This document shows, one piece after another, positions 12,164-27,100 of a stretch of 64,000 nucleotides of DNA. Within the stretch, counting starts at the first letter, position 1. Each line of letters opens with the position of its first letter. The stretch is taken from positions 1,375,001-1,439,000 of the forward strand of contig CM038715.1 of assembly GCA_021613375.1 (NCBI GenBank), in the 5' to 3' direction. Both the position numbers and the translations under genes were made by a program. The stretch is from Megaleporinus macrocephalus (lineage: Eukaryota > Chordata > Actinopteri > Characiformes > Anostomidae). The notes beneath the pieces were generated by a model. The model had not been told where the DNA came from. It saw only the letters and a program-made list of their open reading frames with translations, and ran no database searches.

Positions 12164-15100
12164 GTTGCTACTACAGTTGATAAGGCAGTTAGGTGAATTC
12201 CAGTCTACCGTTAAACGATTACGTTCTGAAAGCCAATTAAAACAGAGCAGCTCCCTGCAGTGAAACTCTTGAGCACTGATGCATTCAGAGATGGCAAATT
12301 AGTACTTTATCCAAAAGATCATGTTTATAACCATCAACCAAGTGTCTCAAAATCTCAGCTTTTCAAACTCAAGCTGACTCCTAGTTAAACACAGGTGCTC
12401 AGTCTTTTAATAATTTGGGATTTTCGCAGCTATTTCTAAAAGTTGTTTGGCATGTTTTATTGCAGGTGGGTGTGTCCTAGCTATTTTAGTGAAAGCGTAT
12501 TTTATATTTGTAAATGCACAATAAACAGCAGTTACACCAGAATTGTTTGAGAGTTAGTAGCAGAGGGACAACGTCCTGTACGAAGGGACAGAAAGACCAA
12601 TCTAATCACTGGAAAAACACTAAACTGCTTTTCTTTCCTTCTAGTGTCTTTGCCATCGTTGGACAGCTATGTGATAGGAGTGCCGCTAATGTCAGGCATA
12701 TACACACAGACCAGGCTACATGCACTACCCTCACCACCAGACCTCGGCCAGCAGAGAGTGGAGGTGGGTATACATAGTTTAAGTGTTTCCAATTTCCAAT
12801 AAAGAGCAATTAATAAACTGAGATTAGAAAGAGCACAATGGAACATTTATTAATGTATGTAGTCAAATAACACACACAATATGTCCAAAAGTTTGTAGAC
12901 ATCTGTTAAGTAGAAATTTTGGTTATTTATACTTTACTGGAGTAATTATTTTTAAACTAACTTTTTACTTCTACTCCTTACATTTACACTCCATTATCAG
13001 TACTTTCTACTACTTACATTTAGACTCCATTATCTGTACTTTCTACTTCTTACATTTACACTCCATTATCAGTACTTTCTACTCCTTACATTTACACTCC
13101 ATTATCAGTACTTTCTACTACTTACATTTACACTCCATTATCTGTACTTTCTACTTCTTACATTTACACTCCATTATCAGTACTTTCTACTCCTTACATT
13201 TACACTCCATTATCAGTACTTTCTACTCCTTACATTTACACTCCATTATCAGTACTTTCTACTTCTTACATTTACACTCCATTATCAGTACTTTCTACTC
13301 CTTACATTTACAATCCATTATCAGCACTTTCTACTCCTTACATTTACATTCCATTATCAGTACTTTCTACTCCTTACATTTACACTCCATTATCAGTACT
13401 TTCTACTCCTTACATTTACATTCCATTATCAGTACTTTCTACTCCTTACATTTACACTACATTATCAGTACTTTCTACTCCTTACATTTACACTCCATTA
13501 TCAGTACTTTCTACTTCTTACATTTACACTCCATTATCAGTACTTTCTACTCCTTACATTTACACTGCATTATCAGTACTTTCTACTCCTTACATTTACA
13601 ATCCATTATCAGCACTTTCTACTCTTTACATTTACATTCCATTATCAGTACTTTCTACTCCTTACATTTACACTCCATTATCAGCACTTTCTACTCTTTA
13701 CATTTACATTCCATTATCAGTACTTTCTACTCCTTACATTTACACTCCATTATCAGTACTTTCTACTCCTTACATTTACACTACATTATCAGTACTTTCT
13801 ACTCCTTACATTTACACTCCATTATCTGTACTTTCTACTCCTTACATTTACGCTCCATTATCAGTACTTTCTACTCCTTACATTTACACTCCATTATCAG
13901 TACTTTCTACTCCTTACATTTACACTACATTATCTGTACTTTCTACTCCTTACATTTACGCTCCATTATCAGTACTTTCTACTCCTTACATTTACGCTCC
14001 ATTATCAGTACTTTCTACTCCTTACATTTACGCTCCATTATCAGTACTTTCTACTCCTTACATTTACACTCCATTATCAGTACTTTCTACTCCTTACATT
14101 TACACTCCATTATCAGTACTTTCTACTTCTTACATTTACACTCCATTATCAGTACTTTCTACTCCTTACATTTACAATCCATTATCAGCACTTTCTACTC
14201 CTTACATTTACATTCCATTATCAGTACTTTCTACTCCTTACATTTACACTCCATTATCAGTACTTTCTACTCCTTACATTTACATTCCATTATCAGTACT
14301 TTCTACTCCTTACATTTACACTACATTATCAGTACTTTCTACTCCTTACATTTACACTCCATTATCAGTACTTTCTACTTCTTACATTTACACTCCATTA
14401 TCAGTACTTTCTACTCCTTACATTTACACTGCATTATCAGTACTTTCTACTCCTTACATTTACAATCCATTATCAGCACTTTCTACTCTTTACATTTACA
14501 TTCCATTATCAGTACTTTCTACTCCTTACATTTACACTCCATTATCAGCACTTTCTACTCTTTACATTTACATTCCATTATCAGTACTTTCTACTCCTTA
14601 CATTTACACTCCATTATCAGTACTTTCTACTCCTTACATTTACACTACATTATCAGTACTTTCTACTCCTTACATTTACACTCCATTATCTGTACTTTCT
14701 ACTCCTTACATTTACGCTCCATTATCAGTACTTTCTACTCCTTACATTTACACTCCATTATCAGTACTTTCTACTCCTTACATTTACACTACATTATCTG
14801 TACTTTCTACTCCTTACATTTACGCTCCATTATCAGTACTTTCTACTCCTTACATTTACGCTCCATTATCAGTACTTTCTACTCCTTACATTTACGCTCC
14901 ATTATCAGTACTTTCTACTCCTTACATTTACACTCCATTATCAGTACTTTCTACTCCTTACATTTACACTCTATTATCAGTACTTTCTACTCCTTACATT
15001 TTAAACATAGTCTCATTACTCCTATTTCATTTCAGCTTGTTTTCATTCATGTACATTTACATTCCAGTAAAGATTATTGATAACATGTCTTTGAAGTTTG

Positions 15101-18100
15101 ACTTCATTAAAATACTTATAGACAACTAGTCATCATATCTTCTGCTCCATGAAACACATGTTAATGTTCAGTAGTAACAGATATGCTTCTTTAATATATT
15201 TACATTGTACTAAACTACATTCATGTTCAATGGGCGTATATGCGGCTGAAACAGGAAGCAAACAAATTAACATTTTAATATAACATTAACCTTTTGTCCT
15301 TAATGGTATTTTTTGTCTTACATTACTTTTACTTTTATACTTTAAGTAGTTCTGAAAGCAGTACTTTTACTGGAGTAAAAAGCTTGAGTTGATACTTCAA
15401 CTTCTACAGAGGTATTTTTAAACCCTAGTATCTATACTTCTACCTGAGTAATGACTGTGAATACTATTGACACCTTTGTCTGAAATCAAGTATATTAACC
15501 AAAGGTATGTAAGCCTGCTGCTACTCTTCTGAGATGACTTTACACTACATTTTGGGACATTGCTGTGAGGGTCTGATTGCATTCAGCATTCACAAGATCG
15601 AGATCAGGTACTGATATTGGATGTTTAAATTTAAATCACAAATCCCATTCTAACTCATCCCAGGTGTTGGATGGAGCTCCATTACTCCAGAGAACACTGC
15701 TTCACATCCCAATGCCGTCCTATTGTATTAACATTGCTTTTCTAAGAATATTAAACAAGCTGTATGCCCAACTGAACCCATGTGTCAGCAGTGGGTTCAC
15801 CTGAAATCTGAATTCACACATTCTCTGGATGCCTTTGGACATACAGTGTACTTTGCTCAGCCATGATTCTGTCTTAATAAACTGATTGGTTGTGTTAGCT
15901 GGCATCTCTAACGCATTTGTTTGATTCCCCTCTGCCTGAGCAGATGATGTTATTTCCAGGACTCTGGTTTAGTCATGGAGGCCAAGTGGTCTCTTTAGAT
16001 TTCGTATCTCAACCCAGTCCAGTGCCCACCATGGCAAAGGTTCAGATATTACGGCCGTACTGCAGCCCAACGCATCACCTAGTGCCCCCAGGTAAGATGT
16101 AGATCAATAAATACATGTACTGCTTTCATAATGATGTTCTCATGTTCCGGGGGATCCACAGCCTATTTCCTACCCCTGATCCAGCTCACTGGTCCATCAG
16201 CTGATGATGAGGAGGATTAGCTGTATTGGGGCAGAAACCTAGGCTGTAGACCTGTTTTTGTTTGTTTGTTTATTTTCTTTTTTAACATGCAACAACATAG
16301 AACCTCTATTAGTCTATCTTTGCATAAAATTCAGTACACACAGTTGTGGGGGGGTGGGGGGGTATTGGGTCTAGCCCAAAGCATGTGTCTGAGCAAGGTA
16401 GATCATTTTTATACAAAAAACAATTTAAAATTTGAAATAATATATCAAAATATCAAAAATTGAAATATCAACTTTGTCTACAATTTATGAAGAATTCAAT
16501 AAAAAATATTTTAATAACATAATTAACTTAATTCCATTGTTAGAACCAGACAAGATTTATAGCAAAAACACATGAAATTACATACATAAAAAATAGATGT
16601 ATAGTAAAAAAGAGGCTGCATTAAACATGGCTTATTTTTTATATATTTATTTAGTATGTTTGATGAACTTAAAACTCAGCCACCTAGAAAATAATTAATA
16701 TAATACCTACTAATTTATATAATATACACTAAACATTCTATACTCAATCTTATCAGCTGTGCTTACCATATAGATGCACTTTGTAGTTCTGTCATTGTGG
16801 TGACTGTGGTTCATCTGTTTCTCTTCATACTTTGTTATCTCCATTTCAGCATGTTCTTCAGTAATTAGGACTCCCAGGTCTACCACAGAGTGGTATTATT
16901 AATTGAGTGGTGGATCATTCTCAGCACTGCGGTGATACTAACGTGATATCGATGTGTTGATAGTGTATGTTGCGCTGGTATGAGTGGATCAGACACAGCA
17001 GTGCTGCTGGAGAATAACGAGTTTGGAAAAAGGCTATTGATACATTGGTTTAAAGATTATATTAAGCATAAAAAAATATTGATTCTTTGTAAACTCCAGA
17101 GAACTTTCCACGTTACATCATAAGCACTTAAACTGAACCCCTAAAACATATAAAATAAAGCTGGTGTTGGGTGATGACTGTAAATAGACTTAGAGGAGTG
17201 GAGGAGAGTCTCAGAAATGGTTGAGCTAATACACTGATAAACATCTAATCTCTCTCTCTCTCTCTCTCTCTCTCAGGCTGTAGTTCTCTCCTAAACCCCT
17301 TCAGCTGCTGCTCAGTGGAGCCTATGTGCAACACCACTGGTGTCTGCATCAGTGGACTTTATTGGTGCCACCTGCTGGAAAGTTGCCTACCAGTTACTAG
17401 TCCATGCAGCACTTATCACTCCTCTGCTGCAGGACCGGCCTTCCCTCTGCCCCCACGCTACCCTGCAGTGCCCCCTTTCTACCATATGATGGCAGACATG
17501 TCCTTAAAAATCCTCCCAGCTTCTGAGCCTGTCCACTTCAGAGTGAGTAGTAATCACAGACTTACAAATTAAGAATCTTCTTTCACATTAAAGCTCTTTT
17601 GAGATCTGATGTTAAAAGAAGAAACAGATCAGTACAGTAACAGTCAAAGGTTTGGAGACACCCAATTAAATGCATGTTTTTGGGGGATGGTTTTTTTTTT
17701 GGTTACTTAAAGACATTTTCATCTAAAACTTGGTAACTTCAAACCTCTAAAGCATCTGATACTTCAAGCTTAACAAATGCTTGAAATTTGAATCACTATT
17801 TTGTACGATTCTGTTACTGTGCTACTATTTCGCAGATTTAATAAGACTAATTAGTAAGATTTGATGATTTGACGTGAAATGCTCTGTTCTAGAGAAGCTT
17901 AATTGGGTCACAACTGAAAACAGACTTCCAAAGTATTTACTGGCTCTAAAAGTTTTCCGATTTCTCCGTCTGTGCAAGCAGCGTTTAAAACAGCACCAGC
18001 GAGATGGCAACAAAACACTTCTGAAGCAGGGCTGAAACTAAATACCTGTTTCACGGATTTAAATATCCTTCATCTTCTAATTTTCTGCTGAAGATATCTG

Positions 18101-21100
18101 ATGTTTAAAAATATACAGCAGCACGAAGTTTCAGTTTTATGTTGCATTTACGTCACATCTCAGTTTGATTAGTTGCAAAGCAGAACAGCCTGACTCGGAA
18201 AACTAGGAGTTTATCTAATTACTTAAGCATGTAAACATGTTAAACAGATTTCTGACAATTTCAGATTTTGCAATTATCTGATTACTAAGTGAATGTAAAT
18301 TGTTTTATCATAGTTTTAAGAAAGAACCTTATTTTACAAAAATTGAATGAATTGAATGAAGCCAAATTTGCATTAGACACATTGGGACGCCTGGTTTCTA
18401 TCACTACCACGGCAAAAAAATCCAAGTTAATATGTTTCTCTATAATTAAACATTTCACTTCCAACCACCCTGAATTGATTCTCAACAGTGGAATTATGCA
18501 AAAATGTTGAACATCTAAAATGACTGAAATTACAGAAAATATTAATATTATATTTGCACTATTTTTGGATAAATGAAGTAATAAAATAATAATACAGCAA
18601 CAGACTGACTGAATAGTTTTTCTCTCTCTTAGTTTTGTTGTTAAGATTAATTTTTTCATCCATGCATATTTCCATTTGTGTGATTTTATAGTAAAAACAG
18701 TGAAATGACACCTTCTATAAGCACTAGTACCTTTACCTGGTCTTGTGATCTGTATTTTCACCATGTTTTCTAAAAGTCATGCTCCAATAAATAATCCCAT
18801 CATGCTTTTGTCTTGTTTACACAGGTTACATTTCAGGAGAAAGGCATCCCTGTATATCCGGATGATATAATCGCAGTGCAGCACAGTCGCAAAGCAGGAG
18901 AGTTCCTTCACTGTGTGAGCGACTCTGACTCTGCTTGGCGGCAGAGCTACCTCTCCTTGCCTGGACCCGAGTTAGGAGGCTGGGTAGAGGTTGGAGTGTC
19001 TGCCCCAACAGATGGAGGCCAGTGGGTGGACAACGTGGTGTGCGACCTGCAGCTGATCTATGAGGATCCTATGCATCTCTATGGAGTTCCACCAGCTTTT
19101 AGCAGCACACAGAGTGATGCCAGGATAGATACTACAACACCACCCACCCATTTAGTCAAGCCACCACAAATCCCAGTCTCAGGACTTCATGTTCTGTATC
19201 CTGCGCTTGACCAAGAAAACCAAATACATTTGCCAGTAAATGTCCAAACAATAATAATCATCAAGATTCTTTCAGGACACAACGCTACAAGCACATGGTC
19301 AGCCCCAGTGTTTAAAACAGGAATCCCCTTTCAGCCGTCTTGCCCTCCAGATATGTCTGAACTCCAGGCAGTGTGTGAGAGGATCACCCCAGACGTGTGG
19401 TTCTCTTATGTTTATGTAAAGCTCTCCGCCCAAGGGGAACAGATTCTGAACATCACTGCCTCAAACACACTCAACTCCCAGATGCTGAGTGTAAAGCTAC
19501 AGGCTCACATCCCAGTGACTGGCCTGACCATACAGCCGCAGGGCTTCCACAGAGTTCTGGTGGATATACCACAGGTACTGCTACTCATATCTATCCTTAT
19601 CTGTACATAGCTTTAATAAACTGGATCTATTTACATAGTCTTTTATTCAGTGGAATATAAAAATAATATTAAATATAAAAATATAAAACGGTTTTTAAGT
19701 AATATAAGCAGACATATAAAATAACAGAATAACAATCACAGTGTCTCAGTAACAAAAGAACAGAATAACAAAGTAACATCAATGCCAAACAAACACAGGG
19801 AGTAAACAGAGGGGTATAAGTAGCACACAGGAAACAGGAAGCACCTGGGACAGAGAGGAGCCACAAAGAAGGAGCAGGTGAGGTGCATGACAAGGGGGCA
19901 GAGAAAACAACCAAAACAAACAGAAGCACATGGAACATGGCACGAGAGTGTAAACAAAAGCAGAGACAAACAGGAAAAGAAGCTAAGCATGATAAAATAT
20001 CACTCCTAAGTCTTGAAATATAGCTGTTTTATACACATATAAACAATGTACTGTTCAATCCCCAGTCCATAAGTCCTGTTTTGAATTCAATGCTCTTGTT
20101 AAATCACAAAGACATTGATATATCTGCCTATTTAACCTACAAGGCAGCCAATCAGAATAGAGTTCATTCATTAATTCTTGTAGGCAGATTAATAAAAACA
20201 GTCTGTTCAATCCAACAGCATAAATACATGTTTAACAATACCTACTACATGCACCAGAAATATGGCATAACTGTACATCAGGATCCACAAAATGAAACAT
20301 TAGAAAATATAGGACATGCACCTTTTCAATGCTCTTCATGTTGCAAGTTCATTTCATGCTACTGGTGCTACTATCTATACTCAGTGGTTCTGTTTATATG
20401 TGTACCTTGTAGGTAGAAAGACTGTATCCACTGTTGCACAATTGATCAGCTTTCCTCTACCTTGTCCATCACATTTTTTAAGGTTTTAAGGTCATCAGTG
20501 GTCTTGTAGTCAAAATCTGATCGATAAAAGTCACTCGAGGATGACTGATGCAACCTATGCCTAGATAAAAATAACCTATACTCTGTAACTGTACACCTAC
20601 AAGCCGAGTCTAATAAAGCTCTCTTTTCTCTCTTTCTGTACAGGAGTTCACAGCAGCAGTGACCACTGGCTCATCCGTGAAGTACACTTGGGTTACTGAT
20701 AATCTTGTCCAGTCTGCTTACATAGGACAAACTTATAATGTAGTATTCACGAAGCAAGCAGAGCATACACTCAAGGTGAGCATAAAGCAATGTAGATTTA
20801 GGAGTCCAGCAGTTGTTGATAGTTAAAAGCAACAATAAAACAAACCCTCCCTTTAGTGCGACTTCATAAACTTTAGATATTTAGATAGAGATATTCTATC
20901 TAAATGTTTGTTCTATGATTTCTTTGTTTTCCTTCTGTGTTGTTATTTTCTTCTTAGGCTCATTTATGCTCTATTGAACTTCATATCTCTAAATTCCTGT
21001 AAAGCTTCTGTGTGAAGACATCAGTTGTTAAAAGCGCTACACAAATAAATTTGATTTGATTTGATATTCTCTGAATTTGACAAAAAAGGGTAAATATGGG

Positions 21101-24100
21101 GATTGAAATCATATACTGCACCTTGAATGCTATACATGCTTTAAAAAGATACATACTGATACTGTTATTCCTTTTTAGGTAACCGCGGAAAATCCTATCA
21201 GCTCTCAGTTCCTAGAAGTCAAGCTCACGGCTGATGTAATGGCCCCATTAGCTGACCTAACATTGGTGTCCATGGAGAAAGCCATTGCTGTGAACACACC
21301 AAATATCTACACCCTGAGAGTAAAACTGGACATCTCCCTAGGGGTCACGATAAGGTTAGCATTGGTTCACAATGTATGTAAAATGTTAGTTTTGTGCAGT
21401 AATATAAATATATATATATATTAAATCTAACTTTTTAACACACAGGATGTGATTTCTGATGTTCCACAGGTGGGATTTTGATGATGAGTCTAGCTGTACG
21501 AACCGTACATTTTCTGCCCCACTGGAAAGCAATAATACCTCTCTGGATCAGACCACAGCACAGAGCTATCTGGATGACTCTGTACTTCATACCTACACCA
21601 CACCAGGTAAGAGTCTATAGTACCATGCAAAAGTCAGAAGCATCGCTTCATTTAATACATTTTCAGTCAAAACAGCAACTAAGCGCATCTTAAAAATAAA
21701 CAGGAAAGATATTTTTACAGAGAATTACACAGAAGCCTCAACAATTAAAAAGAATATTTATTTTGTTTAGTGGTTATTGTGTGTACCCTTCTTTTGGAAA
21801 TACTTGTTTGCAGTTTTTTTTAATCTGCAGGGATATTTTCCACATCTCCAAAGTTCAGTCTTAGAAGTTTGTTTCATTTTCTGCTTCCCTTGAGTTATAT
21901 AACATGGACAACATGGAATATATATAAATAAATAAATATTTGTTTCCATAAAAATGTATTTTTTATTTCATCTATTTCTCTCGAGGTGACTATACACTAC
22001 GGATACAAGCCGAAAATAAATATGACCACATCAAAAAAGCTGTGCCCATTAAAGTGCGATCTCCACTGACAAGAACGCTGGTCTCGTCAATGCCTGCCGT
22101 CCCTGAAGTCAACCAAAGCATTATTTTTGAAGCCTCTTCATTTCCATCTTCATATGGAATACTTTACAGATGGAACTTTGGGGATGGATCCCAGGAGCTT
22201 GAAGAGCCTCGGAACCAAATCAGCCATGCTTTTAAGGCAGCTGGTGTGTACAATGTTTCTGTGTGTTCCGACAACACTCTGTCACAGATGATTGCCTGGA
22301 TGTCTGTGGAAGTTGTTGAAACTATCTCAGGGGTCCATCTCAGTTATAATGGGCCAAATGAGCTGAATTCTATCACCGAAATCAATGGAAGAGTCTCTAC
22401 AGGGACCAGTCTCAGATGGACCTTTGAACTTGGAGATGGGTCAGTGTTTGAAGATCTCTCGAAAAGCTCGATCTCTCACATCTACAAGTCTGTGGGAAAC
22501 TACACTGCTCGGGTAACAGTTTCTAATGCGGTGAGCCTAGTGAGGCAGACAATCGTTGTAGAAATCTATCGGCTGGCCATTAATGGGATCCAGCCATCTG
22601 ACTGCATAATGAGCGGAAAGGAAGTGACTTTCCAGGCAGAGGTTACTGGGAATGTTTCTTCGCTTACTTTCCACTGGAGTTTTGGAGAGGGGACGCTCTT
22701 ATCTGTGAAGACAGGAACAGCCGCAGTCGCTCACACTTTCTCAGGCTCTGGCAATTATCTCATTGACTTAAGTGTCTATAGCCAAGCAGGATCCGCACAG
22801 TATCAGGCCACAGTGTGTGTTCAGGCTCTAATTACAGATTTGAATCTTTACTCAGCACAAAACGCTGTAGCGGTGGGTGAGGAGATTTGCTTTGAAGCGT
22901 TTGTACTTCCCAGTGGTGGACGTTACCAATTTCTGTGGTATGACAGCTCCTCCAGTGACTCTCCGGTTAGTGGAAAATCACGTCGCTGCTTTGTTTTTAC
23001 GAAGGAAGGCAAACAGGAAATCATGCTGGTCGCACATAATCAAGTCAGTCGCAAAACAGCCAAAGCAACTATTTTTGTTCAAAGGCCCGTATTAAAGTTA
23101 TCCATCCTACATGAAGGTAACTGTGATGCCCTCGCCGTCAATCAGTCCTATTTCTTTTGGACTGAACCGCACCAGGAGAATGGAATTGTCCACTGGGACT
23201 TTGGTGATGGTTCTCCACAGAAGGAAGGCCAAAATCAATCACATGCTTTCCCTGCAGTGGGTAGCTTTCAGGTCACCGCCTCAGTTTTTAATGCAGTCAG
23301 TCAAGAGTTTGTAAAAACGAATGTGGAAGTACAAGCTCCTATATTAAATCTAGTAATCCATACTAACCAGTCATTTGCAGAAGCTGGCCAAGAAACAGTG
23401 TTCACTGTTGTATGTAATGTTGTAGACGATGTTAAGTTTTACTGGGCTGTCGATCCCCTCTTCCCATCAAACCTTGGAACATCAGAGAACAGATATGTGT
23501 TTTCCACAGCAGGGATCTTTGAGGTTAAGGTTGTGGCACAGAACCTCGTGAGTAAAATGGAAACCTCGACTTCAATTGAGGTTGTTGAGAGAATCCAGGG
23601 GGTTCAAATTACAGGCCAGTTTCTTAAGTCTATGAGATATTTCCCCACGAAGGAGACCATCACTTTGACCGCCTTCGTAAAATGTGGCTCTAACTTGACG
23701 TATCATTGGCTGGTTCTTCAAGATGGATTTAATAGAACAATTGGTGATGGTGAATATTTTAAGCTCCTTACCAACCGCTCTGGTAATGTATCTGTCAGGC
23801 TGGCAGTTGCCAATGTCCTTGGCAGAGAGCATAGGGATGTTATGCTGAGAGCAGTGGAGTGCGTTTCAGAAGTAAATATTTCAACACCTGTTCATGTAAT
23901 AGCCAAAGGAAAGCCCGTGAAGATATCTGTAAGTGTGAAGACTGGGACTGACCTTCAGTATATCTGGTTTCTTGACTCTGACTGCTCCCCTGTAACCACA
24001 GATGTGCCTTTTGTCCTTCATGTATTTAAAGCTGTTGGCATTTTTAAGCTAAGTGTGTCAGTGGCGAATGTTCTTGGCTCGGTTAATGCCACTAAACAAC

Positions 24101-27100
24101 TCACAGTTCAGGATTATATTTCAGAAGTTGACTTTGAGGTAGATGGAGTGTCACATCCATTCTTTGTCGCATCAAACAGCCTCTTGCAGTTCCATGGATC
24201 GGCCAGAAACGGGAATGTTCTACATTGGGACTGGACTGTGACCCTGCAAGGAGAGAACGTCATCATATTAGGCAACAATCAAACAGTAAGCCATTCCTTT
24301 ATGGATGTAGGGGGTCATCGTGTAACCCTCAACGTCTCAAACTACATTAGTTGGCAAAGTGTCTCGCACATAGTAACAGTGGAGGATGCCATCCAAGGTC
24401 TAAACCTAAGAGTCAATGAAGCTGTCATTTGTGAGACTGATGCAGTTACTTTCACACCAACGGTTGCTCAAGGAAGTGGTGTTTACTTCCTCCTCGAATT
24501 TGCAGGAGGGAATTCCTCCCTAAGGGTTCTGGAGGACTTTGCCATCTCAACTCTTCCTGTTGGAAACCACACCATAAAAGCTATTGCCAAGAATCACATT
24601 AGTATTTTATCAGCGACTGTGGATGTACAAGTGGTGGAAAGAGTTCAGGGTCTTGATTTCTGCTGCTTTACTGTCTTGGAAGCTTTAAAACCTTTCAGTT
24701 TCAGAGCATCAGTTAGAACTGGCTTACAGGTGACTTACCAATGGAGCTTCCAACTAAACAGTTTCAGTTCATCACGAGAATTTGGACAAACTGTCTTGTA
24801 TACACCACTTAGCGATGGGTCTCTGTCTGTGACAGTAGAGGCGAGCAGTGCCACCTTCTGTCCGCAGTCCATAACAAAGACTGTAGCTGTTCAGTGGCCG
24901 GTGAAGAAAGTGAAGCTTGTAGGTTCCTCAGATGGACCTTTCATCGATCATCCTGTCACATTTTTGGCTCTTGCTGACACGGGCACTGACCTGATGTTCC
25001 GGTGGGACTTTGGAGACTCAGTCAAAGTTACAAAATCCAATACGATAGACCACAAGTACAAGGCTGAAGGCAGATTTGTGGCCCAAGTAACTGTTTTCAA
25101 TAATGTCAGCCAGATCTCGGCACAGTTGCCAGTTGTAGTTAGAAAGCTGGAATGCTCACAGCCACGAGTGTCCCTGATCCAAAACGAGGCAAAAACCCTA
25201 AAGGCCATGCCAAACGTTTTCGAAGCCAGTGTGGAACTCAACGGTTGCGCCTCCTACAAGACCAACTATCTCTGGGAGATCTTCCGTGATCCAAACTGCA
25301 CGAAGAAGAAAGTGTCGTTAGGCAGCTCAGTAGATATTAGAACGCCACTCCTTGTTCTTCCAAAGCAAATACTTGAAGTGGGCGACTACTGTCTGAAGTT
25401 TTCTACAAGGTTTCAAGGAACACCCCTGTACCATCACAAAGCCATCAAGATTTCTGTAGAGCACAGTCCACTGGTCCCCATAATCAAAGGTGGCTCTTAC
25501 CGGATATGGTCAAGCCAGAATGACCTTATACTGGATGGAACTGAGTCTTATGATCCTGATTCTGCAGTCCCTGATGACCTCTTACAGTTTCAGTGGAATT
25601 TTACCATGGTATGTGTTGCCTCTTTGTATTTTTAGGATTCAAGAGTTTTATTGTCATATGCACAGCAGGTTACACTGCAAAAAATCTTACTTTGCTGCTC
25701 CTCCATTCACCAATAGATAAAAAAAATATATATATAAAATATAAATATATATATATAGGCTTAAGGGTCATGGTTCGCTACTGGAATTGCACTAGGGAGT
25801 AGGTGGTTGTTTTGTGTTGCAATGCAAACTGTTATACACCAAGTAAGACAGACAGGATACAACATGCTTTGTAAATTGGGATATCATGCATCAGGCGTTA
25901 TACATTTCTGTTAATAGTTCTGAATAATTTACTGCTATCAGTGTTCTTACTGCAGGTTTGTTTTCAGGAGTTTGCCTAACACCATTTGTAGATCGTTGTA
26001 ATTGCCGGAGTGTATATCAAACATATTTTGCAAACTGTTAACTGTTAACTGTTGTATTCTACAATAATTTCAGCAGCAAGACTCTACAGCATCTCATTCT
26101 TCAGGGTCGCTCTTCCATGATCAAATATTTCAGCACAACAGCAGCTCGTTCATCCTGCCCAGGAATGTTCTTAAACCAGGCAGCGTGTACCAGTTTACAC
26201 TAACAGTTCAAAAAGATGGCCGACCATCTGTCTCTATTGATCAGTATGTAAGTACAATGTAAGAAATTTCCATTCTTTTAATTATATAAGATTGTGTAAT
26301 TATTGTGTAAAACCGTGATTTATACCTGTTTTGCTCATTCAGGTGAAAATCTATGAAGCGGAAATGATTCCTGTGGCTGTGAAGTGTGTCTCCTGCAGTC
26401 TTCTCTACTCTTCTTATGTCAGTCACAGCCATCCAGTGGCTTTGGCTGGTCATTGTTCTCTATGCAATGGCACAGTGAAGGTATTCTAAACATCCATTTC
26501 TGTGTTATGATGTTTATCGACAAGTATAGATGATAACACATACATTGGTAGATTCACTGGTGACATTCAAGTTAAACCAGCAACTCTCTATCCAACAGTT
26601 TAAGTGGAGCGCTAAGAATACAGTAGGGAACGATCTACACCTAAACGAAGTTACAACCTCAACTGGAGACAGTGGTCCCAGCCTTGTCATCAGGCCTAAT
26701 ATACTGACAGCTGGATCTGAATACATATTCACTCTCAATGTGTCCCATTCCATTACTGGTCTATGGGGATCAGCCAGTATTGCTTTAAAACTCAACCACC
26801 CACCTCGCGGCGGCAGCTGCACTGTCTCACCAGAAGATTCTGTTCGTCTCCTGCAAGATATGGTCTCAGTCAGCTGCTCAGGTAAGTAGGATGAACTGTG
26901 TAATACTCTATTGGATGTAATTTGTGGTGACTGTTAGTGTTAGGCCTTCGGTTAGGGCCATAAATGTCAAAAACAATGGAAAAAACTATCACTTAATATT
27001 CTTAATTTCTGCTAGCACCCCTATAGGACTCCAGTTGTATGTTAGTGCTAAACTAATAGCAGTTCACACATACATCTTTTGTCCCTTGTGGATTGCACAC

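Noticed and set aside
18285..18764. 159-codon minus-strand open frame
   Set aside because: No recognisable domain, odd composition, lies in an intron of pkd1 and has no promoter or splice support.
19669..19990. Leucine/cysteine-rich minus-strand frames
   Set aside because: Hydrophobic translation of simple intronic sequence; overlapping frames and no homology recognised.
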